Origin: Pseudomonas oryzihabitans
Lineage (GTDB): Bacteria > Pseudomonadota > Gammaproteobacteria > Pseudomonadales > Pseudomonadaceae
Direction: 5' to 3'
Length of the DNA: 64,000 bases
NCBI RefSeq assembly: GCF_001518815.1
Contig: NZ_CP013987.1
Coordinates: 4,238,501 to 4,302,500, forward strand
The notes under the pieces are model-generated. The model was not told the origin of the DNA and did not search any database. It saw only the letters and a program-made list of their open reading frames with translations. Below are positions 1-8,738 of this stretch, one piece after another. Made by a program: the position numbers and the translations under genes. Positions within the stretch are counted from its first letter, which is position 1. Each line of letters begins with the position of its first letter.

Positions 1-48
1 CGGTGCGGCGGTCTGGAGTCAGACTACAAAGCCCTATCCGCGCAAACA

Positions 49-82
49 ATCCGATAATCGACTAACAGTTCGATTATCGAAC
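49..82. promoter_or_regulatory. Two PcaR-like operator boxes at window edge
   Basis: Two related 15-bp boxes lie about 19 bp apart: ATCCGATAATCGACT (49-63) and GTTCGATTATCGAAC (68-82). The second is a perfect palindrome around a central T. The boxes resemble the PcaR site known from P. putida (GTTCGATAATCGCAC) and those in front of pcaK and pcaR in this window. They probably control a gene leaving the window to the left on the minus strand; control of the VF530 gene at 172 is less likely. This is inference from motif similarity. Confidence 0.6.
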
Positions 83-171
83 AGCATCGTTCCGTGGTCT
101 GTCGACTGCTTCGACGCGCAGCGAGCTGTTGCAGCGGCTACACTGCCCTCCCCTCATCCAGAGCCCAACCG

Positions 172-393
172 ATGTCCGACAAGCCCCGCGCCTCCCTCGA
201 AGGCATCACCCTCGAAGCCTTGCTCACCCGCCTGGTGGAGCATCACGGCTGGGAAGAACTCGGCCGCCGCATTCCGCTGCGCTGCTTCACCCATGAGCCC
301 AGTATCAAATCCAGCCTGACCTTCCTGCGCCGCACGCCCTGGGCGCGGGAAAAGGTCGAGCAGCTCTATCGGCGCCTGCCCAAGCAGGGCTGA
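172..393 (+). CDS. VF530 family (DUF2132) small protein
   Basis: A 73-residue basic protein matching the VF530/DUF2132 family, small helical proteins of about 70-80 residues with a proposed but poorly defined DNA-binding role. Visible family features are the [19 protein letters not shown] stretch near residues 12-30 and the [17 protein letters not shown] segment near 43-59. The frame stays open upstream to 94, but I start at the ATG at 172 because the protein then begins at the family's usual N-terminus. It is monocistronic, ending 27 bp before the convergent SPFH gene. The family call is firm; the cellular role is unknown. Confidence 0.82.
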   Translation: MSDKPRASLEGITLEALLTRLVEHHGWEELGRRIPLRCFTHEPSIKSSLTFLRRTPWAREKVEQLYRRLPKQG

Positions 394-420
394 GGCGTAT
401 CCCCGCGAACAGCCGTCGGA

Positions 421-1275
421 CTAGGGCTTGGTCCCCAGCAACCCGCGCAGCGTCTGCTGGATATCGGCCGGCAAGACCACCGTCTTGGCGTTGTCGCTGG
501 TGGCCAGCTTTTCCATGGCATTGATATAACGCTCGCCCAGCAGGTAGAGCACCGGGGTTGGCTCGCTGCCCACGGCTTCGGAAATCTTGCTCAGGGCCGC
601 GGCGGAGGCCTGCGCCAGGGTCACCTGGGCCACGCCGTCGCGCTTGGCGGCTTCGAGACGGGCATCGGCCTCCAGGATGGCGGCCTGCTTGGCGCCTTCG
701 GCCCTGGTCACCACCGCCTTGCGCTCCCGCTCGGCGGCCGCCTGCATTTCCATCGCCGCCTGCATCGAGGGCGTCGGCTTGAGTTCCTGCACCTCCACCG
801 CCTTGACGGTGATGCCCCAGTCAACGGTCTGCTCGGCCATGCTGACCCTCAGCCGCGCCTTGATCTCGTCTCGCGAGGACAGCGCCTGATCCAGTTCCAT
901 CTCGCCGATGATGGCGCGCAGCGAGGTCATCGCCAGGCTGGTGATGGCCTGGGCATAGTCTTCCACGCCATAGGCCGCCTTGGCCGGATCGACGATCTTG
1001 GCGAAGCACAGGGCATTGGCCAGGATCACCGCGTTGTCACGGGTGATGACCTCCTGTTGCTGCACATCGAGGATCAGGTCCTTGGTGCTGAGGCGGTAGC
1101 TGACCTGGTCCATGTAGGGGATGAGGAAATTCAGCCCAGGCTTGAGGGTGGTACGGTACTTGCCGAGGCGCTCGACGATCCACTCCTGCCCCTGGGGCAC
1201 CAGGCGCACGCCCTTGGCGACGGTGACGACGATGAAGACCAGCAACAGCAGGGCGACGATAAGGCTGACACTCAT
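421..1275 (-). CDS. SPFH/band 7 (stomatin-like, QmcA-type) membrane protein
   Basis: A 284-residue stomatin/prohibitin-type protein. It has one N-terminal membrane anchor (about residues 3-20), then an SPFH domain with the typical start VPQGQEWIVERLGKYRTTL, and a charged Ala/Glu/Arg-rich coiled coil near 180-225 (AAERERKAVVTRAEGAKQAA). Family members form oligomeric cages at membrane microdomains and often pair with NfeD proteins. That holds here: the NfeD gene lies 27 bp upstream on the same strand, so the two are probably co-transcribed as in E. coli qmcA-ybbJ. The start is an ATG at 1275. The exact function is not known; a membrane-quality role is inferred from the family. Confidence 0.88.
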   Translation of the reverse strand: MSVSLIVALLLLVFIVVTVAKGVRLVPQGQEWIVERLGKYRTTLKPGLNFLIPYMDQVSYRLSTKDLILDVQQQEVITRDNAVILANALCFAKIVDPAKAAYGVEDYAQAITSLAMTSLRAIIGEMELDQALSSRDEIKARLRVSMAEQTVDWGITVKAVEVQELKPTPSMQAAMEMQAAAERERKAVVTRAEGAKQAAILEADARLEAAKRDGVAQVTLAQASAAALSKISEAVGSEPTPVLYLLGERYINAMEKLATSDNAKTVVLPADIQQTLRGLLGTKP

Positions 1276-1302
1276 GGCGTTTGTCTCTAGAGGTGGAAGA
1301 CG

Positions 1303-1746
1303 TCAGGATTGACGGGCGACCTTGACCAGGTTGCCTTCGAAGGCAAGCAGCCGCACGCGCTCGCCGGCCGCGATCTCGGCATCGGCCAGGCAGGGCCATT
1401 CGTCACTACCAAGGATGGGTTTCTGGAAGCGTACGCGCCCGCGGGCAAAGGGGCCGACCGCTGCGACCAGCAGGCCGATCTCGCCCAGATGGGCGTCGGC
1501 GCTCCAGTCCTCGCCCGGCTTGCTGCGGCCCTTGCCATAGCGAAACCAGAGAAACACCGCCGCGAGCGAAGCCAGACTCCAGACCAGCAGCTGCCAGGCC
1601 AGTGCCAGGGTCGGCAGTGCCAGCAGCAGCACGCCGACCAACAGGGCGCCCAGGCCGAACCAGATCAGGAAAAAGGCCGGCACCACCAATTCGCTCAGCA
1701 CCAGGCCGACGCCCAGCACCAGCCAGTACCACCAATGCACGTCCAT
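1303..1746 (-). CDS. NfeD family membrane protein
   Basis: A 147-residue protein. Three or four hydrophobic segments fill residues 5-70 (WWYWLVLGVGLVLSELVVPA onward), followed by a short soluble C-terminal domain (about 80-147, ending LLAFEGNLVKVARQS) that fits the NfeD OB-fold. This is the short NfeD class without the ClpP-like protease domain. It is the first gene of a two-gene unit with the SPFH protein downstream, and this pairing is the main functional clue: short NfeD proteins are thought to bind and support their SPFH partners. ATG start at 1746. Confidence 0.85.
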   Translation of the reverse strand: MDVHWWYWLVLGVGLVLSELVVPAFFLIWFGLGALLVGVLLLALPTLALAWQLLVWSLASLAAVFLWFRYGKGRSKPGEDWSADAHLGEIGLLVAAVGPFARGRVRFQKPILGSDEWPCLADAEIAAGERVRLLAFEGNLVKVARQS

Positions 1747-1860
1747 TGCGACTCCTTCCAGATAACGCTACAGCATGGACCCTGGCGCGCCCCGCCGCCA
1801 CCAGGGCCTCCGAGTGGTACGCATCGACCGATGAAGCGGATCGCCCCGGACAGAACGTAC

Positions 1861-2278
1861 GTAGGTTGGCGCTGAGACGGCCTTATCGTCGAAGCCCGAC
1901 AGGCCTGGATTCGGCACCACGGGCGACGTTGGGCTTCGCGGTGCTCAGCGCCAACCTACGGGCGGGTTCCGTAGGTTGGCGCTGAGACGGCTTCATCGTC
2001 GAAGCCTAACAAGCCAGGGTCGAGCCGGGGCACCGTTGGGCTTCGCTGCGCTCAGCGCCAACCTACGGGCGGGTTCCGTAGGTTGGGCTGAGACGGCTTC
2101 ATCGTCGAAGCCCAACAAGCCGGGGTCGAGCCGGGGCACCGTTGGGCTTCGCTGCGCTCAGCGCCAACCTACGGGCGGGTTCCGTAGGTTGGGCTGAGAC
2201 GGCGTCATCGTCGAAGCTCAACAAGCCAGGGTCGAGCCGGGGCACCGTTGGGCTTCGCGGGGCTCGGCGCCTACCTAC
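1861..2278. repeat. Four-unit tandem array of palindromic repeat (family A)
   Basis: Four copies of a 95-99 bp element at 1861-1959, 1971-2066, 2078-2172 and 2184-2278 are separated by an almost constant spacer GGGCGGGTTCC (period 106-110 bp). Each unit is a nested palindrome: outer arms GTAGGTTGG/CCAACCTAC and inner arms GAAGCCCAAC/GTTGGGCTTC, with some divergence in units 1, 2 and 4. The array fills the 537-bp gap between the NfeD start and the methyltransferase stop. Single copies occur at 22872, 39949 and (inverted) 47179. The structure looks like a REP/BIME-type element, not a CRISPR. Confidence 0.9.
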
Positions 2279-2283
2279 GGGGC

Positions 2284-3222
2284 TCACCCTTGCTGGAACA
2301 CCAACACCTTGAGGCCACCTTCGGGGTCCTCGTCGGCGAATTCCGGCGGATTGGCCAGGCGCTCGACGAAGGTCAGCGCCGGTGCTTCCTGGGCCATGCC
2401 GGCGATGAGGAAGTCCGCCCCCACGCCCGGATCGTTGACGCAGGCCAGCACCCGCCCGCCAGGGGTGAGCAGCTCCGGCAACCGACGCAGGATGCGCGCA
2501 TAGTCCTTGGTCAGGGCGAAGCTGCCCTGCTGGAAGCTGGGCGGGTCGACGATCACCAGATCATAGGGTCCCAGCTTGCGCACCTTGCCCCAGGACTTGA
2601 ACAGTTCGTGGCCGAGAAAGCTGACCTTGCCCAGGTCATGGCCATTGAGGCGGTGATTCTCGCGGCCGCGGGTCAGGGGCCCGCGAGCCATGTCCAGATT
2701 GACCACTTGGGCCGCGCCGCCGGCCAGGGCCGCTACGGAGAAACCACAGGTGTAGGCGAACAGGTTGAGGATCCGCAGCCCGGCGGCCTGCTCGCGTACC
2801 CAGCGGCGGCCCAGGCGCATGTCGAGGAACAGCCCCATGTTCTGGTGACGGGTGAGGTCCAGGCCGAACTTCAGGCCTTCCTCATGGATGACGTGCTCGC
2901 CCACCGGCGCGCCGATCAGCGCCTCGCTGGCGGCATCCAGCCGATAGCGATGCTGCAGGAGCAGGCTCTGGGCACCGCTGGCGCGCCACGCCGGGGTCTC
3001 GTCCAAGGCCACCAGGGTCGTGCGTAGGGCGTCCAGCTCTGCCATGGGCAGCTCGCGGAACAGGCCCACCCGCACCACGCCTTCCAGCCAGTCGACGGTG
3101 AGCTGCTCCAGCCCCGGCAGCAGCCGGCCACGGCCGTGCACCAGTCGGCGCGCCTCGGCGGGTGGCGATGCGAGGGCGGCGAGAAGCAGATCGGTGAGGC
3201 TGGCGAGCGTAGCGGTATTCAT
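2284..3222 (-). CDS. Class I SAM-dependent methyltransferase (RlmI/RlmK-like domain)
   Basis: A 312-residue methyltransferase resembling the catalytic half of 23S rRNA methyltransferases RlmI and RlmK. The SAM-binding motif I region is ILNLFAYTCGFSVAALAGGA (about 149-168), the acidic loop is VNLDMARG, and motif IV is IVDPPSFQQGSF (about 224-235), the DPPSF form typical of this group. The N-terminal 110 residues lack an obvious PUA domain, so it is not simply RlmI. The substrate is probably rRNA, by family inference only. Transcribed alone on the minus strand, with its stop 6 bp from the tandem repeat array. Confidence 0.82.
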   Translation of the reverse strand: MNTATLASLTDLLLAALASPPAEARRLVHGRGRLLPGLEQLTVDWLEGVVRVGLFRELPMAELDALRTTLVALDETPAWRASGAQSLLLQHRYRLDAASEALIGAPVGEHVIHEEGLKFGLDLTRHQNMGLFLDMRLGRRWVREQAAGLRILNLFAYTCGFSVAALAGGAAQVVNLDMARGPLTRGRENHRLNGHDLGKVSFLGHELFKSWGKVRKLGPYDLVIVDPPSFQQGSFALTKDYARILRRLPELLTPGGRVLACVNDPGVGADFLIAGMAQEAPALTFVERLANPPEFADEDPEGGLKVLVFQQG

Positions 3223-3466
3223 GGGCGATCACGGCGGTAAAGGAGCGGCATGCTACGCCAAAAGCGCCGCCATCGCTTCCCGGGCAGGCCATCAGGCGCG
3301 CCCCGTATCCGCCTTTTCTGGCTCAGCACCCGCCACCCGATTCACGAGAGGCCCAAGCGAATCGACGAGGCTGATGAAAATCTGTCTCAGGCGGTAACGA
3401 CTCGCAGTTGTGTCCCCTTTGCAAGGCGCTCTAGAATCCGCCTCCCCGAACTCCAGGACGATAACA

Positions 3467-5620
3467 ATGCGCCGGCTGGTCCCTGCTTTCTATCTGCTGC
3501 CTCTCTGTGCCCTTCCCCTCGCTGGTCATGCCCAGGAGGCAGCGGAAGATACCCCCCAAGCCCTGTCCGACCTCACCATCGTTGGCTCGGCCGAATCACC
3601 CACCGGGCCAGTACAGGGCTACAAGGCAGAGCGCTCCAGCAGTGCGACCCGCACCGATACCCCGCTGCACGAGACGCCCCAGTCGGTGAGCGTGGTCTCC
3701 CGCGAGGCCATCGACGACCTTTCCGCCACCCGCCTGCAGCAGGCGCTGGACCAGGCTGGCGGCGTCGGCCGAGGCAACAACTTCGGCGGCCAGGGCCTGA
3801 CCAGCTACACGGTGCGCGGCTTCACCAGCTCCGAGTATTTCCGCAACGGCTTCCCCATGAACCGCGGCTATCCCAGCGCGCCGGATGCCGCCACCCTGGA
3901 GCGGGTCGAGGTCCTGCGCGGCCCCGCCGCGACCCTCTATGGCCGCAGCGATCCGGGCGGCACCTTCAATGTGGTCACCAAGCAGCCCCTGGGCGAGCGC
4001 AAGACCACCCTCGGCAGCCAGTTCACCGACCAGGGGCTGCGTCGCGGCACCCTGGACACCACCGGTCCGGTGGACGAGGAAGGTCGCCTGGCCTATCGCC
4101 TCAACCTGATCGCCGAGGGCGGCGACAGCTTCCGTGACGACGTGCACACCGAGCGCTACGAAGTCGCCCCGGTGCTGAGCTGGCAGGCCACCGATGCCAC
4201 CCTCATCACCTTCGAGGCGGACATCATCCGCAGCAACGCCCCGCTGGATCGCGGCCGCACCAACTACCTCACCCAGCGCGCCGAGGCCAGTCGCTCCACC
4301 AACGCCTGGGAAAAGGGCACCACCAACCTGCTGCACAACGACAACGAGTCCTATCAGCTGCGCTTCGAGCATCAGCTCAATGACGCCTGGACCCTGGCTG
4401 GTGGTTTCCAATACCTCGACGGCAGCCTCAAGGGCAATGCCGTGGAAGCCAACGGTGTGCAGGCCGACGGCGTGACCCTCAGACGCAACTTCAACTACCG
4501 CAAGCTGGAGTGGAGCGATCGCGACCTGCAGCTGAACCTGACTGGCCACTTCGACACCTTTGGCCTCGGCCACACCCTGATCACCGGGATCGAGGTGGAA
4601 GACTACGACTATCAGTCGATCATCCAGCGCTCCAACCCTGCGGCCTCGCCTTACCCGGTCAACCTACTCAACCCCGTGCTGGGGCAGCCACGCCCGGCTC
4701 TGACCCTGACCCCTACTCACGACCACGAGACCCTCAAGACCTGGGCCGCCTTCGTGCAGGACCAGATCGCCCTCACCGAGCGCTTCAAGGTGCTGGGTGG
4801 CGTGCGCCTGGAGCGCTTCGAGCACGATTACGATAACAAGACGCCACCTCAAGTCCTTGCCAACGGACAGGTTGTCACCGGTGACTGGAGCAAAGATTCG
4901 AACGCCGTCACCCCGCGCCTGGGCGTCAGCTACGACCTCACCCCGGAACTGGCCCTCTACGCCAGCGCCTCCAAGTCGTTCAAGCCCAACACCGGCGCGG
5001 CGTTCCAAGGCGGCGGTTTCGACCCCGAGGAGGGCAAGGCCTACGAAGTGGGCATGAAGTGGGCGGCGCTGGACGGCCGCCTCAGCATCGACACGGCGAT
5101 CTTCCATACGGTCAAGGAAAACGTCCTGACCCCTGACCCGGCCAACACAAACTTCAACATCGCCGCTGGCGAGGTGCGCAGCCGCGGTTTCGAAGTCAAC
5201 GTGACCGGCGACCTGACGCCCAACTGGCGTATCCTCGGCGGCTACGCCTTCACCGATGCCGAGGTCACCAAGGACAACACCCTGGCCCGCGGCACGCGCC
5301 TGACCAACATCCCGCGCAATGCCGTCAACCTGCTTAACGTCTACGAATTCCACGAAGGCAAGCTGCGCGGCCTGGGGCTGGGCGCCAACCTCAAGTACGT
5401 GGGCGAGCGCGAAGGCCAGAAGACTGCCGTCAGCGACTACAGCATGGACAGCTACACGGTCACCGACCTGTTGAGCTTCTACAAGGTCGACGAGCATCTG
5501 CGGCTGAACCTGGACGTGCGCAACGTCTTCAACAAGGGCTACGACGAGAGCTCCTGGAACGCCTACAGCTATCCGGGCGAGCCGCGTACGGTGCAGGCCG
5601 GCTTCACCTACACCTTCTGA
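3467..5620 (+). CDS. TonB-dependent siderophore receptor
   Basis: A 717-residue outer-membrane receptor. It has a signal peptide (about 1-22, ending AGHAQ), a plug domain around residues 60-165 beginning HETPQSVSVVSREAIDDLS and containing VEVLRGPAATLYGRSDPGGT, and a long beta-barrel ending in the aromatic terminus AGFTYTF. This fits the TIGR01783 siderophore receptor class (FhuA/FoxA-like). The ATG at 3467 is preferred over the open frame back to 3410 because it gives a clean signal peptide and has AGGA upstream. No STN signalling domain is visible, so it is not a FecA-type transducer. It converges on an iron-type ABC importer that probably takes over its cargo in the periplasm. The ligand is unknown; no convincing Fur box was found. 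Confidence 0.9.
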   Translation: MRRLVPAFYLLPLCALPLAGHAQEAAEDTPQALSDLTIVGSAESPTGPVQGYKAERSSSATRTDTPLHETPQSVSVVSREAIDDLSATRLQQALDQAGGVGRGNNFGGQGLTSYTVRGFTSSEYFRNGFPMNRGYPSAPDAATLERVEVLRGPAATLYGRSDPGGTFNVVTKQPLGERKTTLGSQFTDQGLRRGTLDTTGPVDEEGRLAYRLNLIAEGGDSFRDDVHTERYEVAPVLSWQATDATLITFEADIIRSNAPLDRGRTNYLTQRAEASRSTNAWEKGTTNLLHNDNESYQLRFEHQLNDAWTLAGGFQYLDGSLKGNAVEANGVQADGVTLRRNFNYRKLEWSDRDLQLNLTGHFDTFGLGHTLITGIEVEDYDYQSIIQRSNPAASPYPVNLLNPVLGQPRPALTLTPTHDHETLKTWAAFVQDQIALTERFKVLGGVRLERFEHDYDNKTPPQVLANGQVVTGDWSKDSNAVTPRLGVSYDLTPELALYASASKSFKPNTGAAFQGGGFDPEEGKAYEVGMKWAALDGRLSIDTAIFHTVKENVLTPDPANTNFNIAAGEVRSRGFEVNVTGDLTPNWRILGGYAFTDAEVTKDNTLARGTRLTNIPRNAVNLLNVYEFHEGKLRGLGLGANLKYVGEREGQKTAVSDYSMDSYTVTDLLSFYKVDEHLRLNLDVRNVFNKGYDESSWNAYSYPGEPRTVQAGFTYTF

Positions 5621-5645
5621 CGCCCCACCCTCTGCAGCCCTGCGG

Positions 5646-6443
5646 TCAGGCCTCGCTGAAGGCCTGGCCGGTCAGCGGCTGGACCACCGGACGGCCCTGG
5701 CGGTCCTGCAGGATGTCCACCGCCACGCCATAGGTGGCCTCCAGCAGGTCGGCGGTGACGATGGCGGCGGGTCGCCCGGCGGCCAACAGGCCACCGTCGA
5801 CCAGCACCAGCAGCGAATCGGCGTACTGGCAGGCCAGGTTGAGATCGTGCAGCACCACCACGGTCACCTGATTGTGCAATCGGGTCTCGTGGCGCACGCG
5901 ATCGAGCAGGTTGATCTGGTGACGCAGATCCAGGGCGCTGACCGGTTCGTCCAGCAGCATCACCTCGGGTTCACGCATCAGCACCTGGGCGAAGAACACC
6001 AGCTGCCGCTGACCGCCACTCAGGGCGCCCAACTGGCGCGAGGCCAGGTGCCCGATGCCCACTTCGTCGAGCTTGCCCAGCGCCCGTTCCAGCAGCTCAT
6101 CGTCCAGGTGCAGGGTCAGCCGTTCCAGGCTGCCCATGGCCACCGTCTCCAGCACCGACAGTGCCGCCTCGGCATGGGAATCCTGGGGCATATAGGCCAC
6201 GCCCTGGCGCCAGCCCTCGCGCTGAGCGCGGAGCGAAGCACCCGCCACCAGCCGCCTTTTCCCGCGTTCGATATGACCCGCCGCCAGCGGCAGGTCCCCA
6301 GCGAGCGCGCGCAGCAGGGTGGTCTTGCCAGTGCCATTGGGGCCGAGGATCACATGGACCTGGCCGGGATGCAGCTCGGTGCTCAGCCCGGAGATCACGG
6401 TACGGTCGCCGCGCTTCAGCGCGAGGTCATGGAGGCGGATCAT
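5646..6443 (-). CDS. Iron-siderophore ABC transporter ATP-binding protein
   Basis: A 265-residue FepC/HmuV-type ATPase. Walker A is GPNGTGKTT (34-42), the ABC signature is LSGGQRQ and Walker B is VMLLDEP, followed by the D-loop SALDLRHQ and the switch His in VVLHDLN. The longer open frame to 6833 is an overlap with the permease gene. The ATG at 6443 creates a 4-bp ATGA overlap with the permease stop, indicating translational coupling. Third gene of the binding protein - permease - ATPase operon, convergent with the TonB receptor. Substrate inferred from context as a ferric siderophore. Confidence 0.88.
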   Translation of the reverse strand: MIRLHDLALKRGDRTVISGLSTELHPGQVHVILGPNGTGKTTLLRALAGDLPLAAGHIERGKRRLVAGASLRAQREGWRQGVAYMPQDSHAEAALSVLETVAMGSLERLTLHLDDELLERALGKLDEVGIGHLASRQLGALSGGQRQLVFFAQVLMREPEVMLLDEPVSALDLRHQINLLDRVRHETRLHNQVTVVVLHDLNLACQYADSLLVLVDGGLLAAGRPAAIVTADLLEATYGVAVDILQDRQGRPVVQPLTGQAFSEA

Positions 6444-7498
6444 AGGCTGGACCTGCGCGGGGCGAAGATGAGCCAGAGCAGGAAGGGCACCCCGACGATG
6501 GCGGTGACGATGCCTACTGGAAACAGCGCTCCGGGCAGGATCGACTTGGACAGCACCGAGGCGAAGGACAGCATCAGGGCGCCGCAGATGGCCGACAGCG
6601 GCAAGAGGAAGCGCTGATCCTCGCCCACCTGCCAGCGGGCGATATGGGGTGCGACCAGGCCGACGAAGCCGATCACCCCGACGAAGCTGGTGGCCGTGGC
6701 GGTCATCACCGCCACCAGGATCAGCACCTTGAGGCGCAGGCGGCGGATGTCCACGCCCAGGCTCTCGGCACGCGCCTCGCCCAGGCGCAGGGCGGCCAGT
6801 TTCCAGGCATCGCGCAAGAGCAGGATGCAGCACAGCAGGGTCACCCCGGCGACGATGGCCAGGGTGGTCCAGGTGGCGCGGCCAAGGCTGCCGAACAGCC
6901 AGAAGAGGATCTGCTGCGAGAGTTCCGGCGACGAAAGGAACTGCACCAGCGACAGCAATGACTGGAACAGGAACAGCAGGGCGATGCCCCCGAGGATGAT
7001 GGTGTCGCTGCCGGTGCGCTTGAGCGAAGCCAGGGCGAAGAGAAACAGCGCCGCCAGCATGGCGAAGACGAAGGCGCCCAACGGTACCCCGATCAGCGCG
7101 CCCAGGCCGAAGCTGCCCAGCGCCAAGCTGAGGGCGGCGCCACAGCCCGCGGCGGCGGCCATGCCCAAGGTATAGGGGCTGGCCATGGGGTTGTTGAGCA
7201 GCGTCTGCATCTGTGCCCCGCCGGCGCCGAGGGCGGCGCCCACCGCCAGGGCCATCAGGGCGATGGGCAGGCGCAGGTCGCGGACGATGGCGTCGGTCAT
7301 CGGCTGGCGCTCACCCAGGCCGGTCAGGGACTTGAGCACCTCCAGCGGCGAAAGCAGCGAAGGACCGGTGGCGATGTCCAGCACCAGACCCGCCAGGGTC
7401 AGGGCCAGGAACACCCCGCAGGCACGCCAGCGACGACGTTCGCGGGCGCGCTGCTCGGCGATGGCGTCCGCGTGGCTGGAGAGCGAAGAGGTGCTCAT
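6440..7498 (-). CDS. FecCD-type iron-siderophore ABC permease
   Basis: A 352-residue integral membrane protein of the FecCD/BtuC family with about ten hydrophobic segments. Family signatures include GAALGAGGAQMQTLLNNPMA near residues 88-107, PYTLGMAAAAG, and the C-terminal VGVIGFVGLVAPHIAR (about 273-288) with the cytoplasmic ATPase-contact region after it. A soluble N-terminal stretch of about 25 residues precedes the first helix. The gene overlaps the binding-protein gene (ATGA, 7495-7498) and the ATPase gene, so all three are one operon. Only one permease gene is present, so the channel is presumably a homodimer. Confidence 0.9.
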   Translation of the reverse strand: MSTSSLSSHADAIAEQRARERRRWRACGVFLALTLAGLVLDIATGPSLLSPLEVLKSLTGLGERQPMTDAIVRDLRLPIALMALAVGAALGAGGAQMQTLLNNPMASPYTLGMAAAAGCGAALSLALGSFGLGALIGVPLGAFVFAMLAALFLFALASLKRTGSDTIILGGIALLFLFQSLLSLVQFLSSPELSQQILFWLFGSLGRATWTTLAIVAGVTLLCCILLLRDAWKLAALRLGEARAESLGVDIRRLRLKVLILVAVMTATATSFVGVIGFVGLVAPHIARWQVGEDQRFLLPLSAICGALMLSFASVLSKSILPGALFPVGIVTAIVGVPFLLWLIFAPRRSSL

Positions 7499-8613
7499 GG
7501 GTTCAGGCCTATGGCGAAGGTGCCCTGGGGCTGGATCGGCATGTAGCGGCGGTAGTACTCGCGATAGTTGGCCATCGGATCCACGTCCTGGAACAGATCC
7601 GGATAGAGCTGCTTGGCGATGAACTGCAGCATGGCGAAGTCCTCCAGGCTGCGCGAGGCACCCTGGTAGACGCCATAGAGACGACCGTCGCGGATGGCCG
7701 GCAGATTGCTCCAGCCCGGCCGCTGCATGAAGGTGCGCAGGTGACTGCGGGCATCGTCGGCGCTGACGCCGGGGCCCATGGGCAAGGCAGTGGGATTGCT
7801 GTTGTCCTCACGCCCGGAGATGAAGATGACCTCCGGCTGGGCCATGAGCACCTGCTCCGGATTCATCACCCCCCACCACTGGATGAAGGGCGCGGCGATG
7901 TTGTCGCCGCCGGCCAGGGTCACCATGGCGCCCCACATGTTGCGACCATAGGTGAAGGAGTACTCGGCCGGGCCCTTGTTGCCGAACTCGGCATAGACTC
8001 GCGGCCGCGGGCGATGGGCCGCCGCGATACGGGTCTGGATGTCTTCCACCACCTTGGCGTAGAAATTGGCCAGTTCGGTGGCCCGTGCCTCCTGGCCGGT
8101 GATGATGCCGAGCAAGCGGGTGGAGGCCAGATGGCGTTCCAGGGTCTGGGCGTTGTAGTCGATCGCCACCACCGGGATGCCGAGCTGTTCGAGGCGCTTG
8201 ACCTCGCTGTCCAGCGCCTGGAGCTGCCAGGCGGCCAGCACCACCAGATCCGGCTTGAGGGCGAGCACCTTCTCGACGGAAAAACTATTGTTTTCCGTCT
8301 CCCCCACATCGGGAAGGGTGGCCAGGGATGGCCGGTGGGCGACGTTGAGCGCCCAGTTGGCCGGTACCTTGCGCTCCCAGGCGCCGCGGGAAACACCGAC
8401 CACGGCGTCGAAGGCATGCTCGCCCCCCACCGCCAGATAGTCGCCATAGTGGAAGCCCAGCACCACGCGCTTGGCCGGCGCCTCGATGGTCACCGTGCGC
8501 CCGAGGACATCGGTGACCTGGCGGGTCTCGGCGAAAGCTGGAGCAATCAGAAAGCAAGCGATAAGCGTTACCAGCCGGACAGCCCACTGCCCGCTGCGAG
8601 CGAAACCTTTCAT
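7495..8613 (-). CDS. Iron-siderophore ABC transporter substrate-binding protein
   Basis: A 372-residue periplasmic binding protein (PF01497 type). A Sec signal peptide (about 1-28, ending APAFA) is followed by VTDVLGRTVTIEAPAKRVVL, the standard N-terminal lobe start, with the second lobe running to about 350. It lacks an N-terminal lipobox, so it is probably soluble. First gene of the importer operon, with ATG start at 8613. The C-terminal segment DPMANYREYYRRYMP is longer than in FepB and resembles heme/siderophore PBPs; the ligand cannot be read from sequence. The facing TonB receptor is the likely outer-membrane partner. Confidence 0.86.
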   Translation of the reverse strand: MKGFARSGQWAVRLVTLIACFLIAPAFAETRQVTDVLGRTVTIEAPAKRVVLGFHYGDYLAVGGEHAFDAVVGVSRGAWERKVPANWALNVAHRPSLATLPDVGETENNSFSVEKVLALKPDLVVLAAWQLQALDSEVKRLEQLGIPVVAIDYNAQTLERHLASTRLLGIITGQEARATELANFYAKVVEDIQTRIAAAHRPRPRVYAEFGNKGPAEYSFTYGRNMWGAMVTLAGGDNIAAPFIQWWGVMNPEQVLMAQPEVIFISGREDNSNPTALPMGPGVSADDARSHLRTFMQRPGWSNLPAIRDGRLYGVYQGASRSLEDFAMLQFIAKQLYPDLFQDVDPMANYREYYRRYMPIQPQGTFAIGLNP

Positions 8614-8683
8614 GGAACCCCTTGGACATCTGCACCCGCTCTAGACGGGTGACTGCGGCGCATGCAAAGGGTGCAACTTTACG

Positions 8684-8717
8684 CGGTGGCAGCGCTTGCG
8701 CCTAGCGTCAGCCACCG
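8684..8717 (-). terminator. Hairpin downstream of pcaK
   Basis: Perfect 7-bp arms CGGTGGC (8684-8690) and GCCACCG (8711-8717) enclose a 20-bp partly self-complementary loop, starting 22 bp past the pcaK stop. There is no T-tract after it on the minus strand, so it may be only a weak terminator or an RNA-stabilising stem between pcaK and the iron ABC operon. Confidence 0.35.
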
Positions 8718-8738
8718 GCAAAGGGGAAGCCGTCGTGC

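Noticed and set aside
1861-2278. CRISPR array
   Set aside because: The repeated part is about 95 bp and palindromic while the 'spacers' are a constant 11 bp; no cas genes.
3360-3400. Fur box before the TonB receptor
   Set aside because: TGATGAAAATCTGTCTCA matches the Fur consensus only at scattered positions; not enough to call.
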